Positions 1-10,920 of a stretch of 64,000 nucleotides of DNA are shown piece after piece. Numbering within the stretch: position 1 is the first letter of the stretch; each line of letters opens with the position of its first letter. The stretch lies in NCBI GenBank assembly GCA_023525715.1, contig JAKNSD010000077.1, forward strand, positions 1 to 64,000. Reading direction: 5' to 3'. The position numbers were made by a program, and so were the translations under genes. Under the pieces are notes generated by a model. It was not told where the DNA came from. It ran no database searches and worked only from the letters and a program-made list of their open reading frames with translations. The DNA is from Cichorium intybus (taxonomy: Eukaryota; Streptophyta; Magnoliopsida; Asterales; Asteraceae).

Positions 1-88
1 ACATGGTTAGTACTACCAAAAACTATAAATATGGTATTTGTTAGTTTATTAATGTTATTAATTTGAAAAAATTTGTTTTATCTTGCAG

Positions 89-867
<779 letters not shown>

Positions 868-1088
868 ACGGAGTATGTGAAAATAATTTGTAGAGGATTT
901 ATTTCAATGTTATGATTTTGAGTATTTATGTCGTTATAAGATTCTAAAAACTTGCATCTACACAACGTTTTAGATAGAATACTTCATTACACACAAAAAA
1001 AACATTACAACGTCATGGAAAGTAGCTGACATCCGTCATTTGCTAACGTTCATAAAAACTAAAAATACATATAAAAGACGACCATACC

Positions 1089-1710
1089 TTAAACATAAAC
1101 ATAGGACTTAGGGAAGAATTGAGATAGGTGCAAGCGGGCAGTGTCTTTGTGACATTCAAACAGACTGGTGTACTGTTCAATGAGACAAACTGCATTACGG
1201 AGAGTTTCACTTCTTTCTTGTAAAGTAGATTGCTGCCCAGATAATTGATTGATTGTAGACATTGTTGAGATAAAACGTTGAATATCTACAGGCATTTGGA
1301 TCACAAGCATTTGCAAATTATAATGCGCTACCTTTATACGCTCATCTGGTATCATACGTGTTATTTGGAAATCAAATTCCTCCAATTGATCTTGGACATG
1401 GCGAAAAGCCCTGGTCATCAATAACACGTGAGTGTCAACCAATCTATTTATACGTTCGTCGAGATCTGTCAACTCATTATGTAAGACATTATCAGTGGTT
1501 GTATCCTGATATCAAAATAGAAAAGCAGTTAAGTGAAAACCAATTTCACATGTTAGAAAATGTAAAGTAATAATCAAAATGAAAATAATTATGATAGCTT
1601 ACAACTCTGCTTGAGGAACCCCTTTGGTGAGCCATTGAGTAATATGAGTAACTGAATGAATCAAATCGGTTTGAAGTTTCTTTATATAAAGGATAGTAGG
1701 AGAAACTCAT
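1089..1710 (-). CDS. unrecognised two-exon gene, 174 aa, inside the MULE
   Basis: I do not recognise this protein. Exon 1 runs from the ATG at 1710 to 1603 (36 codons), followed by a GTAAGC donor. Exon 2 starts at 1505 after an ATATCAG acceptor and runs to the stop at 1089 (138 codons plus stop). Both junctions are phase 0, so the frame is kept across the 97-bp intron. The first 36 residues are rich in Ser and Tyr (MSFSYYPLYKETS...). The rest looks helical, with evenly spaced hydrophobic residues, a pair of Cys residues and a VYV C-terminus. No signal peptide or catalytic motif is visible. It sits between the converging Ulp1-like gene and the 3' end of the transposase, with three ACGCAG-type motifs about 100-150 bp upstream of its ATG. 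The kept frame suggests a functional gene of the element; its role is unknown. Confidence 0.6.
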
Positions 1711-1806
1711 GTTGACAAGACAATACACTGCTCCCTATTACAGGACACCATAGAGTACCCTATGGACATGACATTTCACTGCATGGACATTATACGGGCT
1801 CCCATG

Positions 1807-1861
1807 GGCTGTGTTTTCCTCTAGATGGGCTGCGTTTTCCTGTAAATGGGCTGCGTTTTCC
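1807..1861. promoter_or_regulatory. three spaced GGGCTGCGTTTTCC motifs
   Basis: GGCTGTGTTTTCC at 1807 and GGGCTGCGTTTTCC at 1827 and 1848 are spaced about 20 bp apart. They lie upstream of the 174-aa gene and beyond the 3' end of the transposase. On the other strand they read GGAAAACGCAGCCC, the motif of the clusters at 5141-5725 and 7990-8217. I infer a protein-binding array. The rest of 1711-2215 shows no gene. Confidence 0.5.
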
Positions 1862-2215
1862 GTATGCAGCAAATGTCATTGACAAGACAAGACAGGACAC
1901 TATAGAGTACGTTGTATGTCATGATGAGTTGTCGTTTCAAGTATTACTGATATGACTGTCATTATCACTGATAACTCAATACTGTACATAGCTTAGCGTG
2001 TTGCATCAAAGCTTCAGTTGTCGTTTAAACTTTTTAATATCGCCAGTAATTTATGCAGTCATGTGACAGATGACTATTAAAAATTATATACTTATAATAA
2101 TAACGTCAAAGGAAGTAAAAGTGAGCATTCAATAGAATAGAAATCAAAGCTGATCCCATGAAACTGGTATTACAACCTAAAAATAACGTAATTGTAAAAA
2201 CAATTAAACCCCCAT

Positions 2216-5053
2216 TTAGCTCAAATCCACGGTAGGATAAACAGCTTCACTCTGTGACATGCTACTAGAGTCACCTCTTATGCTCGTTTTCCCTTTATTG
2301 TCTGAACCACGACGTTTGCCTGATCCTTCTGGTTTACGGGTTGGAACTAACGCAGGACATGTAGTTCTTGTGTGACCCCTTTGATGGCAACGAGAACATT
2401 CTTTTATTATTGGACCCTCACCGTGTGACGGAATACGATCCATATTTCTCGGTCTTCCAGGTAGACGTCTGTCCATGACTGGGGGTAATACAAAAATCAA
2501 ATCGTCCGGTATCTCCCAATCACAAGGGGTGGGTAGAGGGTTGATAATGGACTCGTAAGTCTTTCTATAAAACACAACCAGATATGCATTGTGCACCCAT
2601 CCAGTGCAATCTCCATGGTTTAAGCTATTTAAAACTCTTATTAGATGGCCACAAGGTATGCCAGATAGTTGCCACTTTCGACATGAACACGTTGCCTCTG
2701 CAAAATCGACAATCGCATCCCTAAGGAAGTCTACAACCTGGAATCTTGTACTTGAAATTGGATGGACTAGCCAGTTGCTGCTTTTAGTCATTCTTTTACG
2801 AATCTTTGCTTCCGCCCATGGAGTAAGTGTTGTTTTTATATCATCTAAATAAATATTTCAAGTTACCGGGTCAAAATTTACAATACAAAGTAAATACGAC
2901 AACGTTATTAGTGTATCATGAACGATGTAAGTCTTACTTGCACGATTGCGGCGTTCAAAATACTATTGCTGCATTGTTGTTCGAAAAAAGTCAATGAGCA
3001 TCAAGACTGGCATCTTTCTGGCGTAGCGGGATAGTGCGTTTATGGACTCCGCGCTGTTAGATGTCATCATATTATACCGCATGCCTTCAAATCTAGACCG
3101 AGCCCATTTTTCTGGACATGCCCTGTCCAAGTACGCATACAATTCAGGATTATAATTGTTAATCCTTTGCATCCAATCATTAAATTCTTCGATTGTATAT
3201 GCTTTACACGCCCCCCAAAAGAATGACTTGATGGTTTTCTTGGATCCAAACTTGGTCACTACATTAGAATATAAATGATGACCACAAATTCCATGATGTG
3301 AGGTCGGAAAAATGTTTTCAATGGCTGCGGCTATTGCCGCATGCCTATCAGATATGAAACTAAGAGATCCCATGTCGCCAACGCAATCGTGCAGTTTCTC
3401 CATGAACCAAGACCATGTTTCCGTGCACTCGCTCTTGCATATTGCATATGCTACCGGTAATATTTGATTATTACCATCCATTGCAACTGCCAATAACATA
3501 GTGCCCTTGAAGTCGCCCTTGAGGTGGGCAGCGTCTACCACCAATGTAGGTCTACACCAATTGCGGAAAGCAGTTAACTACAAAAAAGTTTGTTGTGTTA
3601 TTGATATGGTTACATTCGTATAGTGGTAGTGAAATTTATTAGTTACAACAATACTTACAGCGCAGCCTAATGAAATATATATAAATTGAAATCGATCGTC
3701 ACCATCTTTTCTGATTGAAGTTACAGTTCCGGGATTATGCTTTTGCAAGTTGTAGCAATAGACAGGGAGTCTTGTGAACGATTCCGCTGGATCACCCCTT
3801 AACAGATACAATGCATGTTGTTTCGCCCTCCATGCTTGTTTGTAACTAATATCAATTCTGTACTTTGAATTGATATCACGAATTATGTCGTTGCCACGAT
3901 ATACCCTACTTTGGTTGGCAGCCATTACCTCAGACAAAAGATGACCCAATACTTTCTTGTTTGCTTGGCGATGGTTTGGGTTGAGTTGTGAAGACGAGCA
4001 CGTGTGTTCATCAACAATCTTAGTGCATTGGAATGAGCCGTCGCCGCCTTTTTCTGATGTAGCTGTAAAACACCAACTACAGTTATCTTGACAACAAATA
4101 GCCTCATACCTTGTTTTTGTTGATCTTCTAACTTTGTATTGAAAGCCTTCGGTCATACTTTTAACACCAAGTGCAAGTTTCATAGCGTCTTTGTCTTTAT
4201 AGGCTTGGAAAACTCTAATCTTTTGTGATGGGTGGTGGCTGTAAGATGCGGTTTTTATTTTTGATGGCACAGGACATGGCGGCGGCTGTGGCATACCGTA
4301 CAACAATGTGCTTTTTAACCGATTGTGTCGAGCATCCTCCGACCCTCCTTCGTGGTCGTTTTGATCAGCCGTCACTCCTTCGTCACGATCACTTCCTTCC
4401 AAGTCGGATAAACGTAAATCACCATCCACGGGATCCCCATTTGGTGCTAGATTCCCATCATTTAGAAGCACACAAACTTTTTCGTAGTCTTTTTGATCAT
4501 TCGTGTCTGCATTACTCATCATATTTTTGGCGCCAAAATCATCCGCACACGTACCAATGTCGTCCTCTCCTGCGTACTTGAAATTTTCAGGTTCCACATA
4601 GTGGATTGGTTCTTGGAAGACGGTTTCTGGAACAGTGTCGGTGGTCATAATATTACATGGAGCGTTGTTGCTCCCAATTCCGCTGGACTTCTTTTCCTGT
4701 GATGTTTTGCACAGGTCATTACTTCGAATCTCGTCATCTGCAACGACGTAAATACGAACGATGGTGTTCACAGCTTCGATAACTTCTATCAAATGCATGA
4801 TATCATTGTCATCAACTATCTCCATAACATAGTTATATTCTGGATGTTGAATTGATAATCTAGCACTCGATTGAGCATCGAAACCCGCCTTTGATTTTAC
4901 CAATAAAGAAAAATCATGATAATTTATATGTGAACTAAATTTCACACCGTAATTCTTATGGTTTGGGCTAACGTATTTAGGTTGCCCATCAACTGTGGAC
5001 CAATGCCCACCGGTGCACACCAGAACAAAATATTTTTTCTGGGATGAACTCAT
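2216..5053 (-). CDS. MuDR-type MULE transposase, three exons, one nonsense codon
   Basis: This is a Mutator-like transposase, which cuts and inserts the element. Exon 1 is 5053-3659 (465 codons, GTAAGT donor), exon 2 is 3577-2938 (GTAAG donor) and exon 3 is 2844-2216. All junctions keep frame, for a product of 887 residues. In order it has an N-terminal PB1-like region, the MuDR DNA-binding domain (about residues 280-400), and the DDE domain with Asp in VVDAAHLKG, Asp in FISDRHAA and a Glu in YTIEEF. A SWIM finger follows (CSCRKW...CGHL), then a CCHC knuckle (CSRCHQRGHTRTTC). A TAG at 2963-2965 sits where the family usually has Trp in a W-Y-F-E-R-R motif near the end of exon 2, so this copy would be cut before the SWIM finger. 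Everything else looks intact, which implies recent inactivation. It is divergent from the coiled-coil gene across a 0.7-kb repeat array. Confidence 0.88.
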
Positions 5054-5140
5054 TGTGTAATGTAGTTTAGATTGAATTTCACTCCGTAATTCTTATATTT
5101 TTTCTGGGATGAACTCATTTATATAGTTTGTATGACAGCG

Positions 5141-5725
5141 AACCTCGCAGTCAAAGTTGTACGAATACACAGTGAAGGTTGAATGAAAACGCAGTCAAGG
5201 TTGTACAAAAACGCAGTCAAGGTTGTACGAAAACGCAGTCAAAGTTGTATGAATACGCAGTCAAGGTTGTACGAAAACACAGTCAAAAGTTGTACGAAAA
5301 CGCAGTCAAAAGTTGTACGACTACGTAGTCAAAGTTGTACGAATACGCAGTCAAAATTTGTACGACTACGCAATCAATGTTGTACGAATACGCAGTCAAA
5401 GTTGTACGAATACGCAGTCAAAAGTTGTACGACTACGCAGTCAATGTTGTACTAATACGCAGTCAAAGTTGTACGATTACGCCGTCAAAAGTTGTACGAC
5501 TACGCAGTCAAAAGTTGTACGAATACGCATTCATAGTTGTACGAATACGCAGACAAAGTTGTACGAATACGCAGTCATAGTTGAACGACAACGCAATGTT
5601 GTATGAATACGCAGTCAATGTTGTACGACTACGCAGTCAAAGTTGTACAGATACGCTGACAATGTTGTACGACTACGCAGTCAAAGTTAAACGAATGCAC
5701 AGTCAATGTTGTATACTGTTATAAA
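5141..5725. repeat. tandem array of a 22-23-bp ACGCAGTCAAAGTTGTACGA unit
   Basis: Roughly two dozen imperfect copies of a 22-23-bp unit fill the space between the transposase start (-) and the coiled-coil gene (+). Early copies read GAAAACGCAGTC, later ones GAATACGCAGTC or GACTACGCAGTC. The array covers what should be a bidirectional promoter, so it may be a regulatory or transposase-binding array. Because the unit length is often not a multiple of three, any long ORF through it is spurious. Confidence 0.9.
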
Positions 5726-5763
5726 TACTGTTACAAGGTAGTAAGCATTTCTGGAGTTACATT

Positions 5764-6210
5764 ATGAGTTCTTCTAAAGATGCTTCTTGGCATTGTGATG
5801 ATGAGGATTGTTACATTTGTTCAGATATTAACCCTTTTCCCGATGTCTGCCCAGGTCAGCCAGGATATTCTATGAATGATCCACTACCAGATAAAATGCC
5901 TGACTATATATTTGATGCGATGACACGCGCAGAGGAAGAAAACAAAATAGACCTGGAAAAAACAAGGATTCTAGATGACCGTATAGAAGTCCTTTGTGAG
6001 AAATTGAAGGAAAAGAAAATTTGGGTTAAAGATACGTCTATGAAGCTAAAAAATGCTAAACGTTGGATTGAGGAAACTGAACAACAAGTTTCTAAGCTTG
6101 TGGAAGAAAAAAATCGTATTGCAGATGTTAGTAGGATAAGGGGAGATTTTATCGACCGCGAAAAAACAATGTATCCGTTGCAATTCCCAAATTTGTGGCC
6201 TAGTATTTAA
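5764..6210 (+). CDS. 148-aa coiled-coil protein of the MULE
   Basis: This is a single-exon gene of 148 residues that I do not recognise by family. The N-terminus has an acidic Cys-rich stretch (CDDEDCYICSD) followed by a Pro-rich segment. From about residue 55 to 125 it is a charged, heptad-like coiled coil rich in Lys, Glu and Leu. The C-terminus is short and hydrophobic, ending in NLWPSI. It starts 39 bp after the tandem ACGCAG array, divergent from the transposase, and is followed after 200 bp by the GRF-finger gene on the same strand. An accessory protein of the element that self-associates or binds another factor is a reasonable inference, but no enzymatic motif is visible. Confidence 0.55.
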   Translation: MSSSKDASWHCDDEDCYICSDINPFPDVCPGQPGYSMNDPLPDKMPDYIFDAMTRAEEENKIDLEKTRILDDRIEVLCEKLKEKKIWVKDTSMKLKNAKRWIEETEQQVSKLVEEKNRIADVSRIRGDFIDREKTMYPLQFPNLWPSI

Positions 6211-6413
6211 TATTATTTATTATATTATTCCAATTAAAACTAATCGCAGTCTATATACTAGACAGTTGATGTGACAATTAAGTAGATGTAGGTAGAGTGG
6301 TTTGTTTGTAGCTGTATCTTTCCTACTTTTCATCTCTATATAAAGGTGTGCTCTTATGGTCTAATGCGTATCTTTTTGTTGTATCTGAGTTTGTTCCATC
6401 GTCAAAATATCAA

Positions 6414-6761
6414 ATGGCAAGAACTTGCAGTTGTTGCGGTTATCCTACACTAATACGTGTGTCGAATACAAGCAGAAACCCAGGAAGACAGTTCTATGCT
6501 TGTAGTAACAAGGTAATATTATAATATCGAACCCACCTATGTTTTATAATATGATCGTACTATATGATAACCTTTGCTGTAATATCATTAATACAGATGC
6601 TAAACTGTGGCTTTAATGGGTGGGTCGATGAAGACAATGTTGTTGCCAGAATTCAAAGAGATAGAGAACTAAGAAGGCTTCAACTCGAGAATCGAAATTT
6701 GAAGATCGTCCTAGTGCTCAGTTGGATGCTTTTTGTAGCCGTACTAGTTTATAAACTCTAA
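6414..6761 (+). CDS. 87-aa GRF-type zinc-finger protein with C-terminal membrane segment
   Basis: There are two exons. Exon 1 runs from the ATG at 6414 to 6512 (33 codons, GTAATA donor); exon 2 runs from 6597 (TACAG acceptor) to 6761. The junction is phase 0. The protein has the GRF-finger pattern: CSCCG at the N-terminus, then NPGRQFYAC, then CGFNGWVDED. A basic coiled-coil stretch (about residues 45-65) follows, then about 18 hydrophobic residues at the C-terminus (VLVLSWMLFVAVLVYKL). Small GRF-finger proteins with a helix and membrane tail form a large plant family, many linked to repeats. GRF fingers bind single-stranded nucleic acid in the proteins studied. The tail would anchor it in a membrane, perhaps the nuclear envelope or ER; that is inference. 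Confidence 0.75.
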
Positions 6762-7084
6762 TTACCATATAACGGTGATGAATTATGTAATGGTAGTAAA
6801 GTAAATCCTTATATGACTTTACTGAACCATCTAGTAGTTTTCCTAATGTGTGTAACGTCGTTGGAATCTAATTATAATTTCTATGTTGTCCTTAAAGATC
6901 CAACAGGTAAACATACTAAGGTAAATGCAACATATCATTCGGAGTTTGCAGAAAGAAATAGAAGCAATTTAGGTAAATGCAGCTAAAGACAAAGCTAATA
7001 CAAAGCTAATGGGGGGAAAACAACGAAATACGCTTAACACAAAGGTCATATATCTAATACAAAGCTAATGGGGGAAAACATTTA

Positions 7085-7262
7085 AGACAAAGCTAAAGGG
7101 GGTAAAACATCCACCATGTTGACAGGTACATGCCATTCACTTTGAGGGGGTACAGCCTGCACCACTTCCGTTTGATATGCAGCTCTATATGCAGCCGTAG
7201 TGAAATAAATGTTCACCGTATTAAAATCTTCCTGTAACATCATATACGTTCGATACGCAGAG
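7085..7262 (-). pseudogene. fragment of a second MULE transposase, C-terminal part after the SWIM finger
   Basis: Read on the minus strand this gives about 59 stop-free codons containing YRAAYQTEVVQAVPP, SEWHVP and VLPPLA. It has the same layout as the segment after the SWIM finger of the transposase at 2216-5053 (FYRKTYE...PLPTPCDWEIP...VLPPVM), but its sequence is clearly different. No finger, DDE region or start is present beside it. It looks like a relic exon of a divergent MULE, or an exon captured from one. A short direct repeat (ACAAAGCTAATGGGGG and variants) occurs three times at 6998-7110 next to it. Confidence 0.4.
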
Positions 7263-7422
7263 AAAAAAAAATATCCTCTTGATTTCCCAGATTTATGTGA
7301 TAGTAATTAGACGTATTGCGTATGTTTCTCATGTTTCTATTATCATGTAACCTCTTGATTAGGATGTGCTTTTATAATATTTGTCTTTGTTTTTATTTAA
7401 TATCAGTACTAAATATTACTAT

Positions 7423-7962
7423 ATAAACGTTACCGACAACCTTCTTTAGACCTTCAAAAAGTAAATCTATCCGACATCAAATATTTTGGTTAATCATGTT
7501 TGTGAACACATCTACTGATACACTTCACGTTAAAAAAAAATTCAAGTAAATCGGAGTTCGTATGGAGAAACTACGGCCGTTCAAAGTTGGACAAAATATA
7601 AATAAACGTTAGCGACAACCATCTTTAGACCTTCAAAAAGTAAATCTATCCGACATCAAATATTTTGGTTAATCATGTTTGTGAACACATCTACTGATAC
7701 ACTTCACGTTAAAAAAAAAATTCAAGTAAATCGGAGTTCGTATGGACAAACAACGAGGGTTCAAAGTTGGACAAATAATTAATAAACTTTACCGACAACC
7801 TTTTTTAGAGGTTCCAAACGAACACTTTCGGACATCAAAAATTATTTTTAATAATGTTTGTGAACACATCTACTCATACACTTCACGTTAAAAAAAAATT
7901 CAATTCAATCTGAGTTCGTATGAACAAATGACGAGTGTTCAAAGTTGGAGAAAAATTATAAC
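7423..7962. repeat. three tandem copies of a ~180-bp repeat
   Basis: Three head-to-tail copies start near 7423, 7602 and 7782, with the shared words CGACAACC, CCGACATCAAA, TTTGTGAACACATCTACT and TTCAAAGTTGGA. The first two copies are nearly identical and the third is more divergent. They lie between the GRF-finger gene and the right-hand motif cluster of the MULE. Confidence 0.9.
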
Positions 7963-7989
7963 TAAACTCATGAACCTCAAGAACATGTG

Positions 7990-8217
7990 GGAGGAGAGGG
8001 GAGGAAAACGCAGGGGAAGGGGAGGAAAACGCAGCCAAAGAGAGCAAAACGCAGCCAAGCTTGAAGATCGCTTGAAGATGGCTTGAAGGAGAGGAAAACG
8101 CAGTTATCGAGAGGAAAACGCAGCCAATAGGCACGAAAACGCAGCCTATGGCTGCGTCTAATAGCAAAACGCAGCTAAAGGGACGAAAACGCAGGCGCCC
8201 CCTGCGGCCTGCGTTTT
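7990..8217. promoter_or_regulatory. subterminal cluster of AAAACGCAG motifs ending in a palindrome
   Basis: Eight forward copies of AAAACGCAG (often GGAAAACGCAGCC) occur at roughly 20-bp intervals or multiples of it. One inverted copy closes the cluster. The last two form an inverted repeat at about 8184-8217 (CGAAAACGCAGGC pairing with GCCTGCGTTTTCG). The same motif lies at 1807-1861 in the other orientation and in the 5141-5725 array. I infer subterminal binding sites of the MULE. Confidence 0.5.
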
Positions 8218-8218
8218 C

Positions 8219-8310
8219 GTTGGCTATTTTGAGACAGGGCCCGATTTTTTGGCTATTTTAAGGCAAACCCCTAAGGGATTAGGCTATTTTAGTCATTTTC
8301 TCTTATTTAT
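8219..8310. other. putative right terminal region of the MULE
   Basis: This stretch has three spaced GGCTATTTT words and ends in TTTAGTCATTTTCTC. Read from the right it begins GAGAAAATGACTAAAATAG, which resembles common plant MULE ends. Beyond it sequence character changes at once to a Tudor-SN exon. The left end is outside the window, so the inverted repeat and a 9-bp target duplication cannot be confirmed. Confidence 0.4.
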
Positions 8311-8344
8311 AAGTTGTATTGATGACGTGTCACACTTCTTGATG

Positions 8345-8541
8345 GTTAGTCTCCGGGTGCTGTTGAGGCGGAACCTTTCTCTATTTGCTTGTTGGTGATC
8401 CCTGATGCCATGGGTCTCTTAGCTTCACACAAAGGCAAACCCATGGAAGCCATTGTTGAGCAAGTTCGTGATGGAAGCACACTCCTTGTTTATCTCCTTC
8501 CAGAATTTCGGTTTGTCCAAGTCTTCGTTGCCGGAATCCAG
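8345..8541 (+). pseudogene. Tudor-SN (TSN) exon fragment
   Basis: The translation contains DAMGLLASHKGKPMEAIVEQ, then VRDGSTLLVYLLPEF and VQVFVAGIQ, a stretch of a staphylococcal-nuclease-like repeat of the plant RNA-binding nuclease Tudor-SN. It ends exactly at an exon-like boundary followed by GTACCG. No other TSN exon adjoins on this strand, so it is an isolated captured or duplicated exon. Other TSN pieces, from the Tudor domain, lie at 11035-11350 and 31440-31605. Confidence 0.7.
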
Positions 8542-8939
8542 GTACCGCATTATTATTTTTATGTATATTCTAAATATACATATAAATGCACTATTGATTT
8601 TTGTGGGTATCCCCGCGGGTAACGGGGATCCCGTTTATAATTCAAATCAAGAATATTTGATGCAATGAGAATAATAAATCATTATAGAGACTTACAGCAA
8701 CGCATGCATAAATTTATTTATAATTTTTTTTGATAATATAAAAAACCAATTCAGAGTAGACGCAACTATGCACAAATGGTTACTAGTGGCAAAAGAAAAC
8801 AACAAAGACACTATCATTATAAAATCACTTTTACTGTAGTACAACGGAGCCAAAAAAATGACATTACAAAAAAGGGAAGCTTTCTCATGACATTCTCTTC
8901 AATAAAAGGGATAATTAACCAACTAGTAAAACAAACGTA
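8542..8939. other. no gene seen; AT-rich with GC words
   Basis: This is AT-rich non-coding DNA. A GGGTATCCCCGCGGGTAACGG run at 8606-8626 is the kind of word found near ends of plant hAT-like repeats. No reading frame is convincing. Confidence 0.4.
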
Positions 8940-9196
8940 TTACATAGAGACATTGGGCAAACGGGCAACAAGCTGCGCCGCTAGCCCTTTTTGAATGGCA
9001 AAGCTGATACGCTTAAAAACAAAATCCAAAGACCTAAGGGACATGATGGTACTCTGCATAACCCGTTGAACTCTGTTGAGTAGCTCCACAGCTTCAGGTG
9101 CGAGAAAACCAAAGGTATCAAAAGCGAAAGGGATAAACACATGTTGATTTTCACGGCATGCCTTATCGTGTTTATCCACAACAAGAGATATCTCAA
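8940..9196 (-). pseudogene. short coding relic, possibly from a retroelement
   Basis: A minus-strand frame contains FIPFAFDTFGFLAPEAVELL followed by a helical segment and AIQKGLAAQLVARLP. This has the look of conserved coding sequence and I associate it with repeat-borne reverse-transcriptase-type proteins, but I cannot name the family with certainty. It has no start and no neighbouring domains. Confidence 0.3.
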
Positions 9197-9884
9197 GGAA
9201 TTTAATATATATAATATATTACAATATAATTTAATGGTTTAGGATTACGGGTCTCGATTTTGGTTTTGGTTTTGGGTAATCGGGGCAGGGATTATGTTTA
9301 CCATCCCCGTACCTGAACCCGACCCTATTATGCAGGTTTTTGATTTTCACAATCGGATTCGGTTGCCATCCCTAAACGTCTTCTCTCCGATAGGAATCGA
9401 GGCATTCTAAAAGGGCAACACTTTGCTTTAATGTCATGTTTCCATGATCGAAATCGGAATCTGACTTCAGAATTGGAGTTAGACCAAAACCAACAAGTGT
9501 GGGTTCTAATGAGTTTGTAATATCCTGCAGCCGTACAAGTATGATACAACACTTGAATTAGGTCTGTTTGGTTGAATGATATGGGATGTGTGTTTCTACA
9601 AAACCGAAACCATTAAGTCCTAATCGGTTCAGTTTTCGGTTCCGGTCAATAATGGCTTATCGGTTCGGTTCTTGAACCGAGCTCATCCCTAGTTTATAAC
9701 ATTTTCTATACCACTTGTAAATTACATTTCTATAACATTAAACTTAGTTGCTATAAAATGCAAATCTGCAACGGTTAGAAAAACCACCCTTGTAATAATA
9801 ATAATCAACAAGTCTTAATTGGTTATAAATATTAATATAATCAACAATTGTAATTAAAGTAGTTATCTTCTCTTCAGATTTCTC
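9197..9884. other. non-coding, hAT-like terminal words
   Basis: CGGTTGCCATCCCTAAACG (about 9359-9377) and CTTGAACCGAGCTCATCCCTA (about 9671-9691) resemble ends of plant hAT-type non-autonomous elements, which often start with TAGGGATG. No matching partner end or target duplication was found by eye, so no element is called. No gene is seen. Confidence 0.25.
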
Positions 9885-10079
9885 CATTCCCTACCATGCT
9901 AGCCTATCATCTAGAAAAAAAACACAATGTAAAATTTTTATTAATTAATAAACTCAGCACAATAAAAATAATTAAAAAAAGGGAAAATTTAACCAACTTT
10001 AAACCCAATCTTGATCTTGTAACTTTTTTGGTAGGTAAACCTAAGTTAAATAATTCAACTCAAAACAACCCAAAACTTG

Positions 10080-10920
10080 GATCTCCGCCTTCTTTTTTGT
10101 CTCTAACATGGTGGTCAACTCATCAAACCAATGTTTGTTACTAGTCACAGATGACTATTTCAATAGAAGTTTGGTCTTCCTAATATCAAGTGGTGTCATC
10201 GGGATTTGATGACTTATAGGAATACCATAGAGCTCTAAGTCAGAAGGTCTAATTCATAACTACTTGATATTTGGAGCGGTTAGATTGCCATTGTCATAAG
10301 ACATAGCCGTAGAACCTGAAGCATATGTAGACATAATTTCAAACCCATATTGCCATTGTCATAACCCAATAATATACAGAGATCTTCTTGTATAGTTGAG
10401 CATACAAGCTATGTCTTCAAATTTTTGTATCAGATCAGAATTATTTTGGTCTTCAAACAAATCCTTATTCATAAATTAGACATCCCTATTCGTCAATAAA
10501 AGTTCCTCTTTTATAGCCATCCTGATGATGGACATTACACAAGATGTCATTGTAAACTTTAATCTAGTGTTTTGATAAGCAAACGAACGCTTAATAATCT
10601 TCTCATTCAACAATATTTGATCGTATTCACGAATATAGATATCTTGAGTGCGAGACGGTACCTTAAACTAGTAGATGTGTCTCTCCACCTTCCCCTCATA
10701 ATGGAGCTGGTTTATGGTTTGTAAGATCTCTTGATGTGCAAGTTAGTTGTTTGGAGAAATGTGTCACTAGGTTTGAGACCTGAAAGGGAAGACATTGTAG
10801 ATGGAGAAACTGGTTTCCCGTCTTTTATGGCAAGGGCTTTGAGGGTTTCACGTGTTAGGGCATCATGCTGCAAATTAGCAACTGTGAAAACAGGCAGCGG
10901 AAAGACGAGCTCTGACGTCG
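10080..10920 (-). pseudogene. Topo VI subunit A/SPO11-like relic, copy A
   Basis: On the minus strand, pieces of a topoisomerase VI A/SPO11-like protein follow in N-to-C order. They are the N-terminal winged-helix region (PSRTQ-type stretch, 10740-10600), the KRD-type helix region, and the TOPRIM C-terminal part (IKWLG, EIMSTYA, 10330-10150). Many frameshifts and a deletion near 10340-10400 remove part of the TOPRIM start. This family makes programmed DNA breaks in meiosis or decatenates DNA; this copy cannot be functional. Confidence 0.6.

Noticed and set aside
5183..5606. Three overlapping ORFs of 80-97 codons
   Set aside because: They are created by the 22-23-bp tandem array and have repeat-driven composition.
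5141..5725. CRISPR-like array
   Set aside because: There are no unique spacers, the repeats are contiguous and imperfect, and the DNA is plant nuclear.
9328..9691. hAT transposon ends
   Set aside because: Terminal-like words exist but no matched pair, target duplication or transposase was found.
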